Below are positions 1 to 7,554 of a DNA stretch of 17,382 bases, piece by piece. The stretch is taken from positions 1 through 17,382 of the forward strand of contig CAKSJF010000049.1 of NCBI GenBank assembly GCA_934462945.1. The letters are read 5' to 3'. Origin of the DNA: an uncultured Clostridia bacterium (GTDB lineage Bacteria > Bacillota > Clostridia > UBA1381). The notes under the pieces were generated by a model that searched no databases, was not told the DNA's origin, and worked only from the letters and a program-made list of their open reading frames with translations. Both the position numbers and the translations under genes were made by a program. Positions within the stretch are counted from its first letter, which is position 1. Each line of letters opens with the position of its first letter.

Positions 1-350
1 TACTTCTTTCTTTCCTTCATTCTGGAATCTCTTGTTAAGAAACCGGCAGCTTTTAAATCTGCACGGTATGCGTCGGTATCAACCTCAAGCAAAGCTCTTG
101 CAACACCGTGGCGGATTGCTCCTGCCTGACCGGTGAAGCCGCCGCCCTCAACTCTTACAATGACATCAAACTTATCCAATGTCTTTGTCAGAGTCATCGG
201 CTGACGAACGATAACCTTTAAGGTATCCAAACCGAAATACTCGTCGATATCTTTTCCGTTAATTGTGATCTTTCCCTTACCCGGAACCAAGCGAACGCGA
301 GCAACGGAAGATTTTCTTCTGCCTGTACCATAGTATTGTTCTTTTGCCAT
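1..350 (-). CDS. rpsI: 30S ribosomal protein S9 (partial, C-terminus off the left edge)
   Basis: Small-subunit ribosomal protein S9, whose basic C-terminal tail reaches the P-site tRNA. The visible 116 codons begin MAKEQYYGTGRRKSSVARV, the usual S9 start with the YGTGRRKxxVARV signature. The visible part ends in the basic stretch LTRDSRMKERKKY. About 14 residues of the usual roughly 130 (the family's end is typically ...APQFSKR) lie beyond the window. The start is the ATG at 348-350, preceded on the minus strand by AGGAGG about 9 nt away. It sits 14 nt downstream of the rplM stop, the standard rplM-rpsI pair, and is presumably co-transcribed from the rplM promoter. Identity is secure. Confidence 0.97.
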   Translation of the reverse strand, partial: MAKEQYYGTGRRKSSVARVRLVPGKGKITINGKDIDEYFGLDTLKVIVRQPMTLTKTLDKFDVIVRVEGGGFTGQAGAIRHGVARALLEVDTDAYRADLKAAGFLTRDSRMKERKK

Positions 351-364
351 GATTCTTTTCCTCC

Positions 365-802
365 TTATTTAATCTCGCGTGTCCAGTTTTCAGGCTTCTG
401 TGCCTCATGATGATGCTCAGCGCCCTGATATACACGAAGTCTGGTCAGAGCTTTTCTGCCGATCGTGCTGTTCGGGAGCATGCCGCCTACTGCGTACATA
501 ATTGCCTGCTCCGGCTTTTCTGCCATCAGCTTCTTATAGTGAATCTCTTTGATTCCGCCTACCCAGCCTGTGTGATAATAACGAACCTTATTATCTAGCT
601 TGCTGCCTGTTAAAACAACCTTTTCTGCATTTACAATAATTACATGATCGCCGCAGTCAACGTGCGGAGTATAGGTAGGAAGATGCTTTCCTCTCAAAAT
701 GCTTGCTGCCTGTGCTGCAACACGACCCAGCGGTTTATTCGCTGCATCAATGATATACCATTTTCTTTGGATTTCTTCCGGTTTTGCCATATAGCTGCCC
801 AT
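365..802 (-). CDS. rplM: 50S ribosomal protein L13
   Basis: Large-subunit ribosomal protein L13, an early 23S rRNA-binding assembly protein. The 145-residue product matches the family in length. It has the signatures RKWYIIDAANKPLGRVAAQ (residues 14-32), LRGKHLPTYTPHVDCGD, and VGGMLPNSTIGRKALTRLRVY near the C-terminus. The start MGSYMAKPEE is preferred over the internal Met5: related L13 proteins have a similar short N-terminal extension, and AAGGAGGT lies about 9 nt upstream. It is first gene of the rplM-rpsI operon, with a strong promoter about 60 nt upstream and a small leader hairpin between, consistent with control in the leader. Confidence 0.97.
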   Translation of the reverse strand: MGSYMAKPEEIQRKWYIIDAANKPLGRVAAQAASILRGKHLPTYTPHVDCGDHVIIVNAEKVVLTGSKLDNKVRYYHTGWVGGIKEIHYKKLMAEKPEQAIMYAVGGMLPNSTIGRKALTRLRVYQGAEHHHEAQKPENWTREIK

Positions 803-839
803 TTGAAATAACCTCCTTATAACAATTCATTTAGAAATC

Positions 840-856
840 GGCTCATATCTTGAGCC
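840..856 (-). promoter_or_regulatory. Leader hairpin upstream of rplM (possible L13 leader)
   Basis: On the minus strand GGCTCA-AGATA-TGAGCC forms a perfect 6-bp stem with a 5-nt loop. It starts only a few nucleotides after the predicted transcription start and about 40 nt before the rplM ATG. Firmicute rplM-rpsI operons often carry a short structured L13 leader thought to bind the ribosomal protein for feedback control. Position and size fit. I could not compare it with the family model, so assignment to that family is inference. Confidence 0.45.
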
Positions 857-866
857 TGCATGAATT

Positions 867-895
867 ATTTTACTACTTTTTTTTGTACTTGTCAA
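867..895 (-). promoter_or_regulatory. Sigma-A promoter for rplM-rpsI
   Basis: On the minus strand a perfect -35 box TTGACA (890-895) is followed by exactly 17 bp and the -10 box TAAAAT (867-872). The predicted start is near 860, giving a leader of about 58 nt before rplM. The near-consensus sequence fits high ribosomal protein expression. Confidence 0.85.
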
Positions 896-978
896 CACTT
901 TTTTAAAAAAAATTTATTTATCAATTTCAAACTCTTTTATGCTTTGTTTTTCTTCGATATGCTCCGTTTTTCTCGTTT

Positions 979-1626
979 TCAATTTTTTAAAAAAGACAAA
1001 ATCTCCCGCGGATGTGCAATTCTCGCGCCTGCCTGCTGCAAATCCTTTTCTCCGCGAAAGCCCCAAAGCGCACCCAGAACAAACATTCCGGCATTTTTTC
1101 CGGTTTCTGCGTCCACCGAGGTATCGCCGACAAACAAGCACTCCGCCGGTGATACATCAAATTCTTTGGCAATCATCAGCGCCGCATCCGGAGCAGGCTT
1201 TCCCGGGATTCCTTTTCTCATGCCAAAATGCAGATCGAACATGCCGGGGAAGAAATTTTCCACCACTTCATTGGTCATATCATCCGGCTTATTGCTCAAA
1301 ACGGCCATTTTGATTCCCTGCTTTTTTAAAGCCTCCAGCGTTTCTACAATACCGTCATACGGCTTTGCCAGATAGGTCGGACTTTTGGCATATTCCAGAT
1401 CATAGCGCTCTCCAACCTTTTTGAAATTTTCCGGGGTATCTGCATCCAGATAGGCAAGCATTCTGTGAATCAGCTTATCCCGTCCGTTTCCTAAAAAATA
1501 GCGGTAGGGTTCTTCCGGTATTTCCGGAAATCCGGCAGCCTTTAAGGCAATCGTTCCAAATGCCGCCACCGACGGCAGTGTGTTGGTCAATGTTCCGTCC
1601 AGATCAAAAATAATTGCTTTTATCAT
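979..1626 (-). CDS. HAD-superfamily hydrolase, phosphoglycolate phosphatase-like
   Basis: A cytoplasmic HAD phosphatase of 215 residues. All four HAD motifs are visible: motif I FDLDGTLTN (Asp8 nucleophile, Asp10 acid/base), motif II VLSNK (Ser111), motif III with Lys143 in GKPAPD, and motif IV FVGDTSVDAE (Asp168 and Asp172). An alpha-helical cap is inserted after motif I, at about residues 15-85, as in phosphoglycolate/beta-phosphoglucomutase-type subfamily I enzymes. The substrate cannot be told from sequence. The likeliest choices are 2-phosphoglycolate, another small sugar phosphate or pyrophosphate. The start overlaps the stop of the upstream EamA gene (ATGA), so the two are translationally coupled and probably the end of the arg-eamA transcript. 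No convincing terminator was seen between its stop and the rplM promoter. Confidence 0.85.
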   Translation of the reverse strand: MIKAIIFDLDGTLTNTLPSVAAFGTIALKAAGFPEIPEEPYRYFLGNGRDKLIHRMLAYLDADTPENFKKVGERYDLEYAKSPTYLAKPYDGIVETLEALKKQGIKMAVLSNKPDDMTNEVVENFFPGMFDLHFGMRKGIPGKPAPDAALMIAKEFDVSPAECLFVGDTSVDAETGKNAGMFVLGALWGFRGEKDLQQAGARIAHPREILSFLKN

Positions 1627-2519
1627 CTGCTGATTCCCTCCTGATGGTTTTTTTGTAAAAATGACAGCTTGGTTTCCGAAATAATCACCGATATGAAAAT
1701 CAGCACAAATCCAATCACCAGCCGCGGCGTCATCATTTCATGATACAGTATAATAGAGAAGATGACACCAAATACCGCCTCTAAGCTCAAAAGAATTGCA
1801 GAATTAGACGGCGGCAGATATTTCTGTCCGACATTTTGCAAAAGCAGGGTGACACCTGTGCAGAATACCGTCAGATATGCCATTGCCGGGAGCGTATTCT
1901 CCGTCCAGCCTGCCGGAACAGTTTCTGTACAAAGACTCACAATGCCAGAAATTAACGCTACAGCGGCAAACTGCAAAATGGTAATCAGAATCGGATTTTT
2001 ATCCTTGGCAAGCTTTGCAATTGCAACAATATGCGCCGCATAGAAGAAACCGCCCACTAAGGTCATGCCGTCTCCAAAACCAAAGGTCAGATTTTCTGTC
2101 AGTGAAACCAAACCGATTCCCACAATACAAATCAGCGCCGCCGAGACATGGTAGCGATCCGGTTTCACCCGGTCAACACCCCAAAACAGAAACGGTACCA
2201 GTACACAGTAAATTGCTGTTAGAAAAGCATTTTTACCCGGCGTGGTGTGAATCAGTCCAATGGTCTGTGTGAAATATGCCATGTAAAGACATGCGCCAAT
2301 CAAAAATCCACGCCACAGATAATCCTTTGTGAAATTCCGGAATTGCCTGAGAAAGACAAGCGAAAGCAAAATACAAGCGCCGCCGAAACGCAGGGCAAGC
2401 AGGAAATTTGTCGGGAGAAAGTCAATCGTATTTTTTAAAACCACAAAAGAGCTCCCCCAAATCAATGTAGCGCATAAAAGCGCCAAACGTGCAAAAACTG
2501 TTGTTTGTTTCGTTGTCAT
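1623..2519 (-). CDS. DMT superfamily (EamA domain) transporter
   Basis: An inner-membrane protein of 298 residues, very hydrophobic, with about ten predicted membrane helices arranged as two EamA repeats (roughly residues 9-140 and 150-285). Typical signatures are LLCATLIWGSSFVV at the first helix, LRFGGACILL in the second, and LEAVFGVIFSIILYHE near the end, the DMT family's E-x-x-x-x motif. Such proteins export amino acids or other metabolites; the substrate here is unknown. The chosen start (MTTKQTT) drops 42 polar residues of a longer reading frame that overlaps argH. It has AAAGGA about 9 nt upstream and lies 1 nt after the argH stop. Its place behind argG-argH makes arginine or a related metabolite a possible cargo, but that is only context. 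Confidence 0.88.
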   Translation of the reverse strand: MTTKQTTVFARLALLCATLIWGSSFVVLKNTIDFLPTNFLLALRFGGACILLSLVFLRQFRNFTKDYLWRGFLIGACLYMAYFTQTIGLIHTTPGKNAFLTAIYCVLVPFLFWGVDRVKPDRYHVSAALICIVGIGLVSLTENLTFGFGDGMTLVGGFFYAAHIVAIAKLAKDKNPILITILQFAAVALISGIVSLCTETVPAGWTENTLPAMAYLTVFCTGVTLLLQNVGQKYLPPSNSAILLSLEAVFGVIFSIILYHEMMTPRLVIGFVLIFISVIISETKLSFLQKNHQEGISR

Positions 2520-2520
2520 C

Positions 2521-3894
2521 CTATAAAATCCTTTCTTCTGCCCTTTTGATTGCTGCCTCAACCGTCGCCTTTGCAGGTCCTCCGATGAGTTTCCGGTCAT
2601 TGACACAGGTTTCCAGACTGATTGCCTGGTAAATATCTTCCTCAATGATCGGAGAGCATGCCTTTAATTCCTCTAAGCTAAGCTCGTCCAGTGCCTTTTG
2701 ATGCTCCAGGGCATAGAACACCATTTTCCCGACGATCGCATGCGCCTCCCGGAACGGTACTCCCTTTTTCACTAAATAGTCTGCCGCGTCAGTTGCATTC
2801 GTAAAACCGCCTGCCGCACCTTTTCTCATGACATCCTTTTTCACCGTCATGGTCGAAATCATACTGCAAAATACCGGCAAACAAAGTTTTACCGTATCCA
2901 CCGCGTCAAAAATCGGCTCTTTATCCTCCTGCATATCCTTATTGTATGCTAAAGGGATTCCTTTCATCGTGGTTAAAAGTCCCATCAGGTGTCCGTAGAC
3001 GCGCCCGGTCTTACCACGAATCAATTCTGCCACATCCGGATTCTTTTTCTGCGGCATAATGGAAGAACCGGTGGAATACGCGTCGTCCATTTCCACAAAG
3101 GAAAATTCGTGGCTCGACCACAAAATCAGTTCCTCGCAAAACCGGCTCAAATGCATCATCACAAGAGACAGCACACCGGCAAGCTCAATTGCAAAATCAC
3201 GGTCTGAAACCCCGTCCAGGGAATTTTCGGTCACTCCCGAAAAGCCTAATTCCTCTGCAACCGATTCCCGATCCAACGGATAGGTTGTTCCGGCAAGCGC
3301 ACCCGAACCCAGGGGCATTACGTTCATCCGGCGCACACAGTCAGAAAGCCGGTCAGAATCCCGGTAAAACATTTCAAAATATGCCATCAGATGATGCGCA
3401 AGCGTGATCGGCTGTGCCTTTTGCAGATGCGTATATCCCGGCATAATGGTTTCGGTATGCTGTTTTGCCAAGTTGATCAGTGTTTTTTGGGTATGCAAAA
3501 GCATTTCCGAAATTTCCTTTGCCTCATCCCGGAGATACATCCGAAGATCCAATGCCACCTGATCATTTCTGCTCCGTCCGGTGTGCAGCCGTTTACCTGC
3601 CTCTCCAATCCGGTCGGTCAACAGTTTTTCGATATTCATGTGAATATCCTCTGCATCAATCAGAAATTCAACCTTTCCTGCCTCAATATCTTCCAAGATT
3701 CCTTGCAGACCGGCTATAATCTTCTCGGAATCCTTTTTCGGAATAATTCCCTGCTTTCCTAACATTCTTGCATGTGCAATACTGCCGCGGATATCCTGCC
3801 GATACATTCTCTGATCAAACCGGATGGAGGAATTGAAGTCGTCCACCTGCTGATCTGTATTTTTCTGAAACCGTCCGCCCCAAAGCTTTGCCAT
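2521..3894 (-). CDS. argH: Argininosuccinate lyase
   Basis: Splits argininosuccinate into arginine and fumarate, the last step of arginine synthesis. The product is a 457-residue cytoplasmic enzyme of the fumarase/aspartase superfamily, normally a tetramer. Signatures seen: MAKLWGGRFQ start, HTGRSRNDQVALDLR (about 104-118), GYTHLQKAQPITLAHH with the conserved His156, and the flexible catalytic loop GSSIMPQKKNPD (276-287). Length is normal. The start at MAKLWGGRF is chosen over an in-frame upstream Met because it fits the family and has a GAAGGGAG site about 7 nt upstream. argG lies 100 bp upstream on the same strand, but argH appears to have its own promoter inside an inverted repeat. The eamA gene follows after 1 nt. 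Confidence 0.97.
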   Translation of the reverse strand: MAKLWGGRFQKNTDQQVDDFNSSIRFDQRMYRQDIRGSIAHARMLGKQGIIPKKDSEKIIAGLQGILEDIEAGKVEFLIDAEDIHMNIEKLLTDRIGEAGKRLHTGRSRNDQVALDLRMYLRDEAKEISEMLLHTQKTLINLAKQHTETIMPGYTHLQKAQPITLAHHLMAYFEMFYRDSDRLSDCVRRMNVMPLGSGALAGTTYPLDRESVAEELGFSGVTENSLDGVSDRDFAIELAGVLSLVMMHLSRFCEELILWSSHEFSFVEMDDAYSTGSSIMPQKKNPDVAELIRGKTGRVYGHLMGLLTTMKGIPLAYNKDMQEDKEPIFDAVDTVKLCLPVFCSMISTMTVKKDVMRKGAAGGFTNATDAADYLVKKGVPFREAHAIVGKMVFYALEHQKALDELSLEELKACSPIIEEDIYQAISLETCVNDRKLIGGPAKATVEAAIKRAEERIL

Positions 3895-3928
3895 AACGTT
3901 TCTCCCTTCTGTTTTCATCATCCACTTT

Positions 3929-3957
3929 ATATTACCACAAACGCCCACATCAGTCAA
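3929..3957 (-). promoter_or_regulatory. Promoter for argH, nested in an inverted repeat
   Basis: On the minus strand TTGACT (3952-3957) is followed by exactly 17 bp and TAATAT (3929-3934). The predicted start is near 3922, about 28 nt before the argH ATG. The -35 box starts in the loop of the long inverted repeat at 3937-3975 and the spacer is its downstream arm, so hairpin formation or a bound protein could affect initiation. Confidence 0.6.
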
Positions 3958-3975
3958 CCTGATGTGGGTGTTTGT
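3937..3975 (-). repeat. 17-bp inverted repeat between argG and argH
   Basis: Arms 3937-3953 and 3959-3975 with a 5-nt loop pair over 17 bp with one non-match. Plus-strand RNA would give a G-U wobble there and minus-strand RNA an A-C mismatch. It lies 18 nt past the argG stop, where a terminator could be expected. On the minus strand, however, the stem is followed by GGTAATAT rather than a U-tract, so it is not a classical intrinsic terminator. It may be an attenuating hairpin, an RNA processing or stability element, or an operator over the argH promoter. Confidence 0.6.
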
Positions 3976-3993
3976 TACAAATATTTTTTCCTA

Positions 3994-5205
3994 TTATTTG
4001 TTTTTCTGCTCCATCATAGCGCGAACCTTTAACGGCAGACCGAACAGGTTAATAAAGCCTTCTGCGTCCTTATGGCTATAAAGCTCATGGCTGTCGCCAA
4101 AGCTTGCAATTGCTTCATTATATAAGGAATACGGACTTTTTGCGCCTGCCGGAGTTGCACTTCCCTTATACAGCTTTAAGCGAACCTCACCGGTAACGGT
4201 TTCTTCCATAGAATCAACCATAGCGGAAAGCGCCTTGCGGAGCGGTGTGAACCATTTTCCGTCGTATACCAGCTCTGCAAATTTGATGGCAGCCTGACGC
4301 TTGAAGCTCTGGGTATCACGATCCAGGCAGAGATATTCCAATTCCTGCAATGCGGTATACAGAATTGTTCCACCCGGCGTTTCATACACTCCGCGGGATT
4401 TCATACCAACCAAACGATCCTCTGTGATATCTGCAATACCGATTCCATATGCACCGCCGATTTCGTTCAGCTTTTCCACCAGCTGACGGGCAGCTAATTT
4501 TTCGCCGTCCACCGAAACAGGAACACCCTTTTCAAAGCCAATGGTAATATATTTTGCTTTGTCCGGCGCTTTTTCCGGCGGAACAGTCAGCTTTAACAGA
4601 TTGTCTAACTGCGGCTCGTTTGCCGGATCTTCCAAATCCATACCCTCATGGCTGATGTGCCAGATGTTACGGTCACGGGAATATAACTCTTTCTTTGTAA
4701 CCGGAATTTCGATGCCGTGTGCCTGTGCATAGTCTACTGCATCCTCACGCGATTTGATATTCCAAACACGCCAAGGAGCAATAATCTTTAACTGCGGAGC
4801 AAGCGCTTTGATTGCAAGCTCAAAACGAACCTGGTCGTTACCCTTACCGGTTGCACCATGGCAAATTGCTGTTGCACCCTCTTTTTCTGCAATCTCAACC
4901 AGTTTCTTTGCAATGATCGGACGTGCATGCGAGGTTCCCAATAAATATTTTCCCTCATAAACTGCTCCAGCCTTTAAGGTCGGGAAAATATAATCTGTTA
5001 CATATTCGTCTCTTAAATCTGCTAAGTATAATTTAGAAGCGCCGGCTTTCTTTGCACGCTCCTCTAAGCCTTCCGTCTCTTTTCCCTGACCAACGTCACC
5101 GCAAACTGCGATAACTTCACAGTCGTAATTCTCCAAAAGCCAGGAGATAATAATGGAGGTATCCAGACCTCCTGAATAAGCAAGTACAATTTTTTCTTTT
5201 GCCAT
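3994..5205 (-). CDS. argG: Argininosuccinate synthase
   Basis: Joins citrulline and aspartate using ATP to give argininosuccinate, the step before ArgH. The product is 403 residues, normal for type 1 synthases. The PP-loop ATP-binding motif LAYSGGLDTS is at residues 8-17. Other conserved stretches are HGATGKGNDQVRFE (aspartate/citrulline binding), EYIGFEKG-like sequence written here as ITIGFEKGVPVSVDG, and GMKSRGVYETPGGTIL. The start MAKEKIV is chosen over an upstream in-frame Met because it fits the family and has GGAGG about 10 nt upstream. The gene is divergent from ruvC, with a clear promoter and an AT-rich partial palindrome in its leader. Confidence 0.97.
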   Translation of the reverse strand: MAKEKIVLAYSGGLDTSIIISWLLENYDCEVIAVCGDVGQGKETEGLEERAKKAGASKLYLADLRDEYVTDYIFPTLKAGAVYEGKYLLGTSHARPIIAKKLVEIAEKEGATAICHGATGKGNDQVRFELAIKALAPQLKIIAPWRVWNIKSREDAVDYAQAHGIEIPVTKKELYSRDRNIWHISHEGMDLEDPANEPQLDNLLKLTVPPEKAPDKAKYITIGFEKGVPVSVDGEKLAARQLVEKLNEIGGAYGIGIADITEDRLVGMKSRGVYETPGGTILYTALQELEYLCLDRDTQSFKRQAAIKFAELVYDGKWFTPLRKALSAMVDSMEETVTGEVRLKLYKGSATPAGAKSPYSLYNEAIASFGDSHELYSHKDAEGFINLFGLPLKVRAMMEQKNK

Positions 5206-5241
5206 GGTTGCATTTCCTCCTAAAATAGTATAAAATAGATA

Positions 5242-5259
5242 CATAAGAATTCATTTATG
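5242..5259. promoter_or_regulatory. Candidate ArgR-type operator in the argG leader
   Basis: An 18-bp partial palindrome, CATAAATGAATTCTTATG on the minus strand, with 5-bp arms around GAATTC. It would lie about +9 to +26 relative to the predicted argG start. ArgR boxes are 18-bp AT-rich imperfect palindromes and often sit at this place, but the match to the Bacillus consensus as I remember it is only moderate (about 11 of 18). Treat it as a candidate. Confidence 0.25.
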
Positions 5260-5274
5260 CATCTGACATGATAT

Positions 5275-5303
5275 ATTATACAATAAAAAGAATAAATATG
5301 CAA
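5275..5303 (-). promoter_or_regulatory. Sigma-A promoter for argG
   Basis: On the minus strand TTGCAT (5298-5303), 17-bp spacer, perfect TATAAT (5275-5280). The predicted start near 5268 gives a leader of about 62 nt before argG. The divergent ruvC gene starts 44 bp from the -35 box. No equally good plus-strand promoter for ruvC was found in the 142-bp gap. Confidence 0.75.
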
Positions 5304-5347
5304 TATATGAATGGCATAAATAAAATATTTTTTTTGGAGGAATTTTG

Positions 5348-5848
5348 GTGATTATTTTAGGAATTGACCCCGGATATGCCATTGTAGGGGTCGGAGTGGT
5401 AGAATATAAGGGAAATCATTTTCGTCCGATTGCATACGACGCGATTACCACACATGCGTCAACCGCAACCAGTCTGCGCCTGGTGCAGATTTTAGACGAC
5501 ATTAATTACTGCCTGGATCGTTTTCATCCGGACGCCGTTGCCATTGAGGAGCTTTTCTTCAATAATAATGCAAAAACCGCCATTGCCGTGGCACAGGCAC
5601 GCGGCGTTTTGATTGCTGCGACCGCAAAGCGCGGCATTCCGATTTATGAATATACACCGCTGCAAATCAAACAGGCAATCACCGGCTACGGACGGGCTGA
5701 CAAAAAGCAAATGCAGCTGATGGTGAAAAATATATTGAATTTAAACGCAATCCCCAAGCCGGACGATGCGGCAGACGCGCTTGCCGTTGCAATCTGCCAC
5801 GGAAATTCCAATGTGATGAACGAAGAACTGGGAACAAACCGGCTGTAA
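5348..5848 (+). CDS. ruvC: Crossover junction endodeoxyribonuclease RuvC
   Basis: Metal-dependent nuclease that resolves Holliday junctions with RuvAB. The product is 166 residues, normal for the family, with an RNase H-like fold. Catalytic acids are visible: Asp7 in ILGIDPG, Glu67 in VAIEELFF, and Asp140 and Asp143 in PDDAADALAVAICH. The conserved basic YGRADKKQM helix is at 114-122. The start is the GTG at 5348, 7 nt after GGAGG (5336-5340). The TTG just before it at 5345 is only 4 nt from that site and adds one residue. ruvA follows after an 88-bp gap with its own promoter, so ruvC is probably also transcribed separately. Confidence 0.96.
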   Translation: MIILGIDPGYAIVGVGVVEYKGNHFRPIAYDAITTHASTATSLRLVQILDDINYCLDRFHPDAVAIEELFFNNNAKTAIAVAQARGVLIAATAKRGIPIYEYTPLQIKQAITGYGRADKKQMQLMVKNILNLNAIPKPDDAADALAVAICHGNSNVMNEELGTNRL

Positions 5849-5876
5849 TTGTAACCGAAACGTAACGCAAAAAATG

Positions 5877-5905
5877 TTGACATGCGTCCGATTTTGGGGT
5901 ATGAT
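5877..5905 (+). promoter_or_regulatory. Sigma-A promoter for ruvA-ruvB-amidase-queA
   Basis: Perfect TTGACA (5877-5882), exactly 17 bp, then TATGAT (5900-5905). The predicted start near 5912 gives a short leader of about 25 nt before the ruvA ATG. No SOS-box-like palindrome was recognised around it. Confidence 0.8.
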
Positions 5906-5936
5906 AAAAGTGGAGTTTTTTGATCGGAGGAATGAC

Positions 5937-6521
5937 ATGTATTATTACATCAAGGGAATCCTGGTGCAGACGGCAGGAAATTTTGCCGTTTTAGACTGCC
6001 ATGGAGTCGGATATAAAATTTACACCTCGGCAGAAACCCTCCGTTCCCTGCCGGATGCCGGGAGCGAGGTTTTGCTTTATACTTATTTATATGTCCGGGA
6101 GGATACACAGGATCTTTACGGATTCTTTACATCAGAAGAACACGGACTCTTTTTAGAGCTTCTGTCCGTTTCCGGGGTAGGACCGAAGGCGGCGCTTTCG
6201 ATTCTTTCGGTCGTAACACCTGCAAGCTTTGCGCTTGCCGTGATTACAAATCAGGTAAAAGTGATCACAAAAGCCTCCGGAGTCGGTCCAAAGCTTGCTC
6301 AGCGGATTATCTTAGAGCTGCGCGACAAAATGAAGAATGTAGAAATCCCCACCGAGGATGCACCGGAAATTGCCGATTCTGCGGCACATTCCGAGGCAGT
6401 CAGCGCGCTGATCGTCTTAGGGTATTCTGCTCAGGATGCAGAACGCGCCGTTTCAGGCATTTCCGGCGAGCTGAAAACGGAGGATATCGTCCGCAAAGCC
6501 TTAAAAAATTTAATGAAGTAG
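5937..6521 (+). CDS. ruvA: Holliday junction branch migration complex subunit RuvA
   Basis: Tetrameric DNA-binding subunit that holds the four-way junction flat and loads RuvB. The product has 194 residues. Domain I is an OB fold (about 1-63, opening MYYYIKGILV). Domain II carries two helix-hairpin-helix motifs, LLSVSGVGPKAALSIL (75-90) and ITKASGVGPKLAQRIILEL (110-128). A flexible acidic linker (about 136-150) leads to domain III, which contacts RuvB and has the conserved ALIVLGYSAQDAERAV (157-172). The start is placed at MYYYIKG, 21 codons inside a longer frame, because that longer frame begins in the promoter and GGAGG sits 6 nt before this ATG. ruvB follows after 10 nt. Confidence 0.97.
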   Translation: MYYYIKGILVQTAGNFAVLDCHGVGYKIYTSAETLRSLPDAGSEVLLYTYLYVREDTQDLYGFFTSEEHGLFLELLSVSGVGPKAALSILSVVTPASFALAVITNQVKVITKASGVGPKLAQRIILELRDKMKNVEIPTEDAPEIADSAAHSEAVSALIVLGYSAQDAERAVSGISGELKTEDIVRKALKNLMK

Positions 6522-6531
6522 GTGTCTTTTA

Positions 6532-7551
6532 ATGATATTTGATGATGAAGAACGCATCATTACAAGCGATTTTATAGAAGAAGATGCTGCCATTGAGGCA
6601 GGGTTGCGTCCGCGCCAGCTTGCAGAATATATCGGTCAGGAAAAGGTAAAGGGAAATTTACAGATTTATATTCAGGCGGCAAAGGAGCGAAAAGAAGCCC
6701 TGGATCACGTTCTGCTCTACGGCCCTCCGGGATTGGGAAAAACCACCCTCGCCGGAGTAATCGCAAACGAAATGGGCGTGAATATCCGCATCACCAGCGG
6801 CCCGGCAATTGAGAAAGCCGGAGACTTGGCGGCAATTTTAACAAACCTTTCTCAACACGATATTTTATTCATTGACGAAATCCACCGTTTAAGCCGGAGC
6901 GTGGAGGAAATTCTCTACCCGGCAATGGAGGACTATGCACTGGATATTATCATCGGAAAAGGTCCGTCGGCAAAATCCATCCGCCTGGATCTTCCGAAAT
7001 TCACCCTGATCGGTGCGACCACAAGAGCCGGACTTCTGACTGCTCCCCTGCGCGACCGGTTTGGTGTTCTTTCCCGGTTAGAGCTTTACACACCGCAGGA
7101 GTTAATGACGATTGTAAAGCGTTCGGCAGGACTTTTGGATGTGGAAATTGATGAAGACGGTGCGGAGGAAATTGCACTTCGTTCGCGCGGCACGCCCCGA
7201 ATCGCCAACCGGCTTCTAAAGCGCGTGCGCGATTTTGCACAGGTACAGTTTCACGGTCAGATCACCGGAGCAGTGGCAGACGCAGCGCTTGCTCAGATGG
7301 AAATTGACCGCTTAGGATTAGATGAGATTGACCGCAAGATGATTCTTGCCATGGTGAAAAATTTTGGCGGCGGCCCGGTTGGAGTAGAAACGCTTGCTGC
7401 AACGATCGGCGAAGAATCCAACACGATTGAGGATGTTTATGAACCATATTTATTACAGCTTGGCTTTATCACAAGAACACCGCGCGGCAGAGTGGTAACC
7501 CCTGAGGCTTATGAACATTTCGGACTGAAAAGACCAGAAAAGGATGAATAG
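6532..7551 (+). CDS. ruvB: Holliday junction branch migration DNA helicase RuvB
   Basis: AAA+ motor that pulls DNA through the RuvA-bound junction. At 339 residues it is full length. Walker A is GPPGLGKTT (64-72), Walker B ILFIDEIHRL (111-120), sensor 1 is in LIGATTRAGLL, and the arginine-finger region APLRDRFG follows. The C-terminal winged-helix domain is at about 255-339 and ends RGRVVTPEAYEHFGL. The start region DDEERIITSDF is typical of firmicute RuvB proteins. The ribosome-binding site before 6532 is weak (AGGTG about 11 nt away), so expression may depend partly on coupling to ruvA. The amidase gene follows after 3 nt. Confidence 0.98.
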   Translation: MIFDDEERIITSDFIEEDAAIEAGLRPRQLAEYIGQEKVKGNLQIYIQAAKERKEALDHVLLYGPPGLGKTTLAGVIANEMGVNIRITSGPAIEKAGDLAAILTNLSQHDILFIDEIHRLSRSVEEILYPAMEDYALDIIIGKGPSAKSIRLDLPKFTLIGATTRAGLLTAPLRDRFGVLSRLELYTPQELMTIVKRSAGLLDVEIDEDGAEEIALRSRGTPRIANRLLKRVRDFAQVQFHGQITGAVADAALAQMEIDRLGLDEIDRKMILAMVKNFGGGPVGVETLAATIGEESNTIEDVYEPYLLQLGFITRTPRGRVVTPEAYEHFGLKRPEKDE

Positions 7552-7554
7552 CAC

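Noticed and set aside
407..598. Plus-strand frame opposite rplM
   Set aside because: It lies entirely antisense to the conserved ribosomal protein gene and resembles no known protein.
901..978. Terminator for the arg-eamA-HAD transcript
   Set aside because: The segment is A/T-rich with long A and T runs, but no GC-containing stem of useful length was found on the minus strand.
860..1375. Plus-strand reading frame of 171 codons
   Set aside because: It runs antisense to the clearly identified HAD phosphatase and across the rplM promoter. Its composition is a shadow of that gene, and it has no ribosome-binding site.
2520..2645. Longer N-terminus of the EamA transporter
   Set aside because: The extra 42 residues are polar and arginine-rich, overlap the end of argH in another frame, and precede a well-placed ribosome-binding site and ATG at 2519.
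5205..5347. Dedicated ruvC promoter
   Set aside because: Several AT-rich hexamers resemble -10 boxes, such as TACAAT at 5279-5284, but none has a credible -35 at 16-18 bp.
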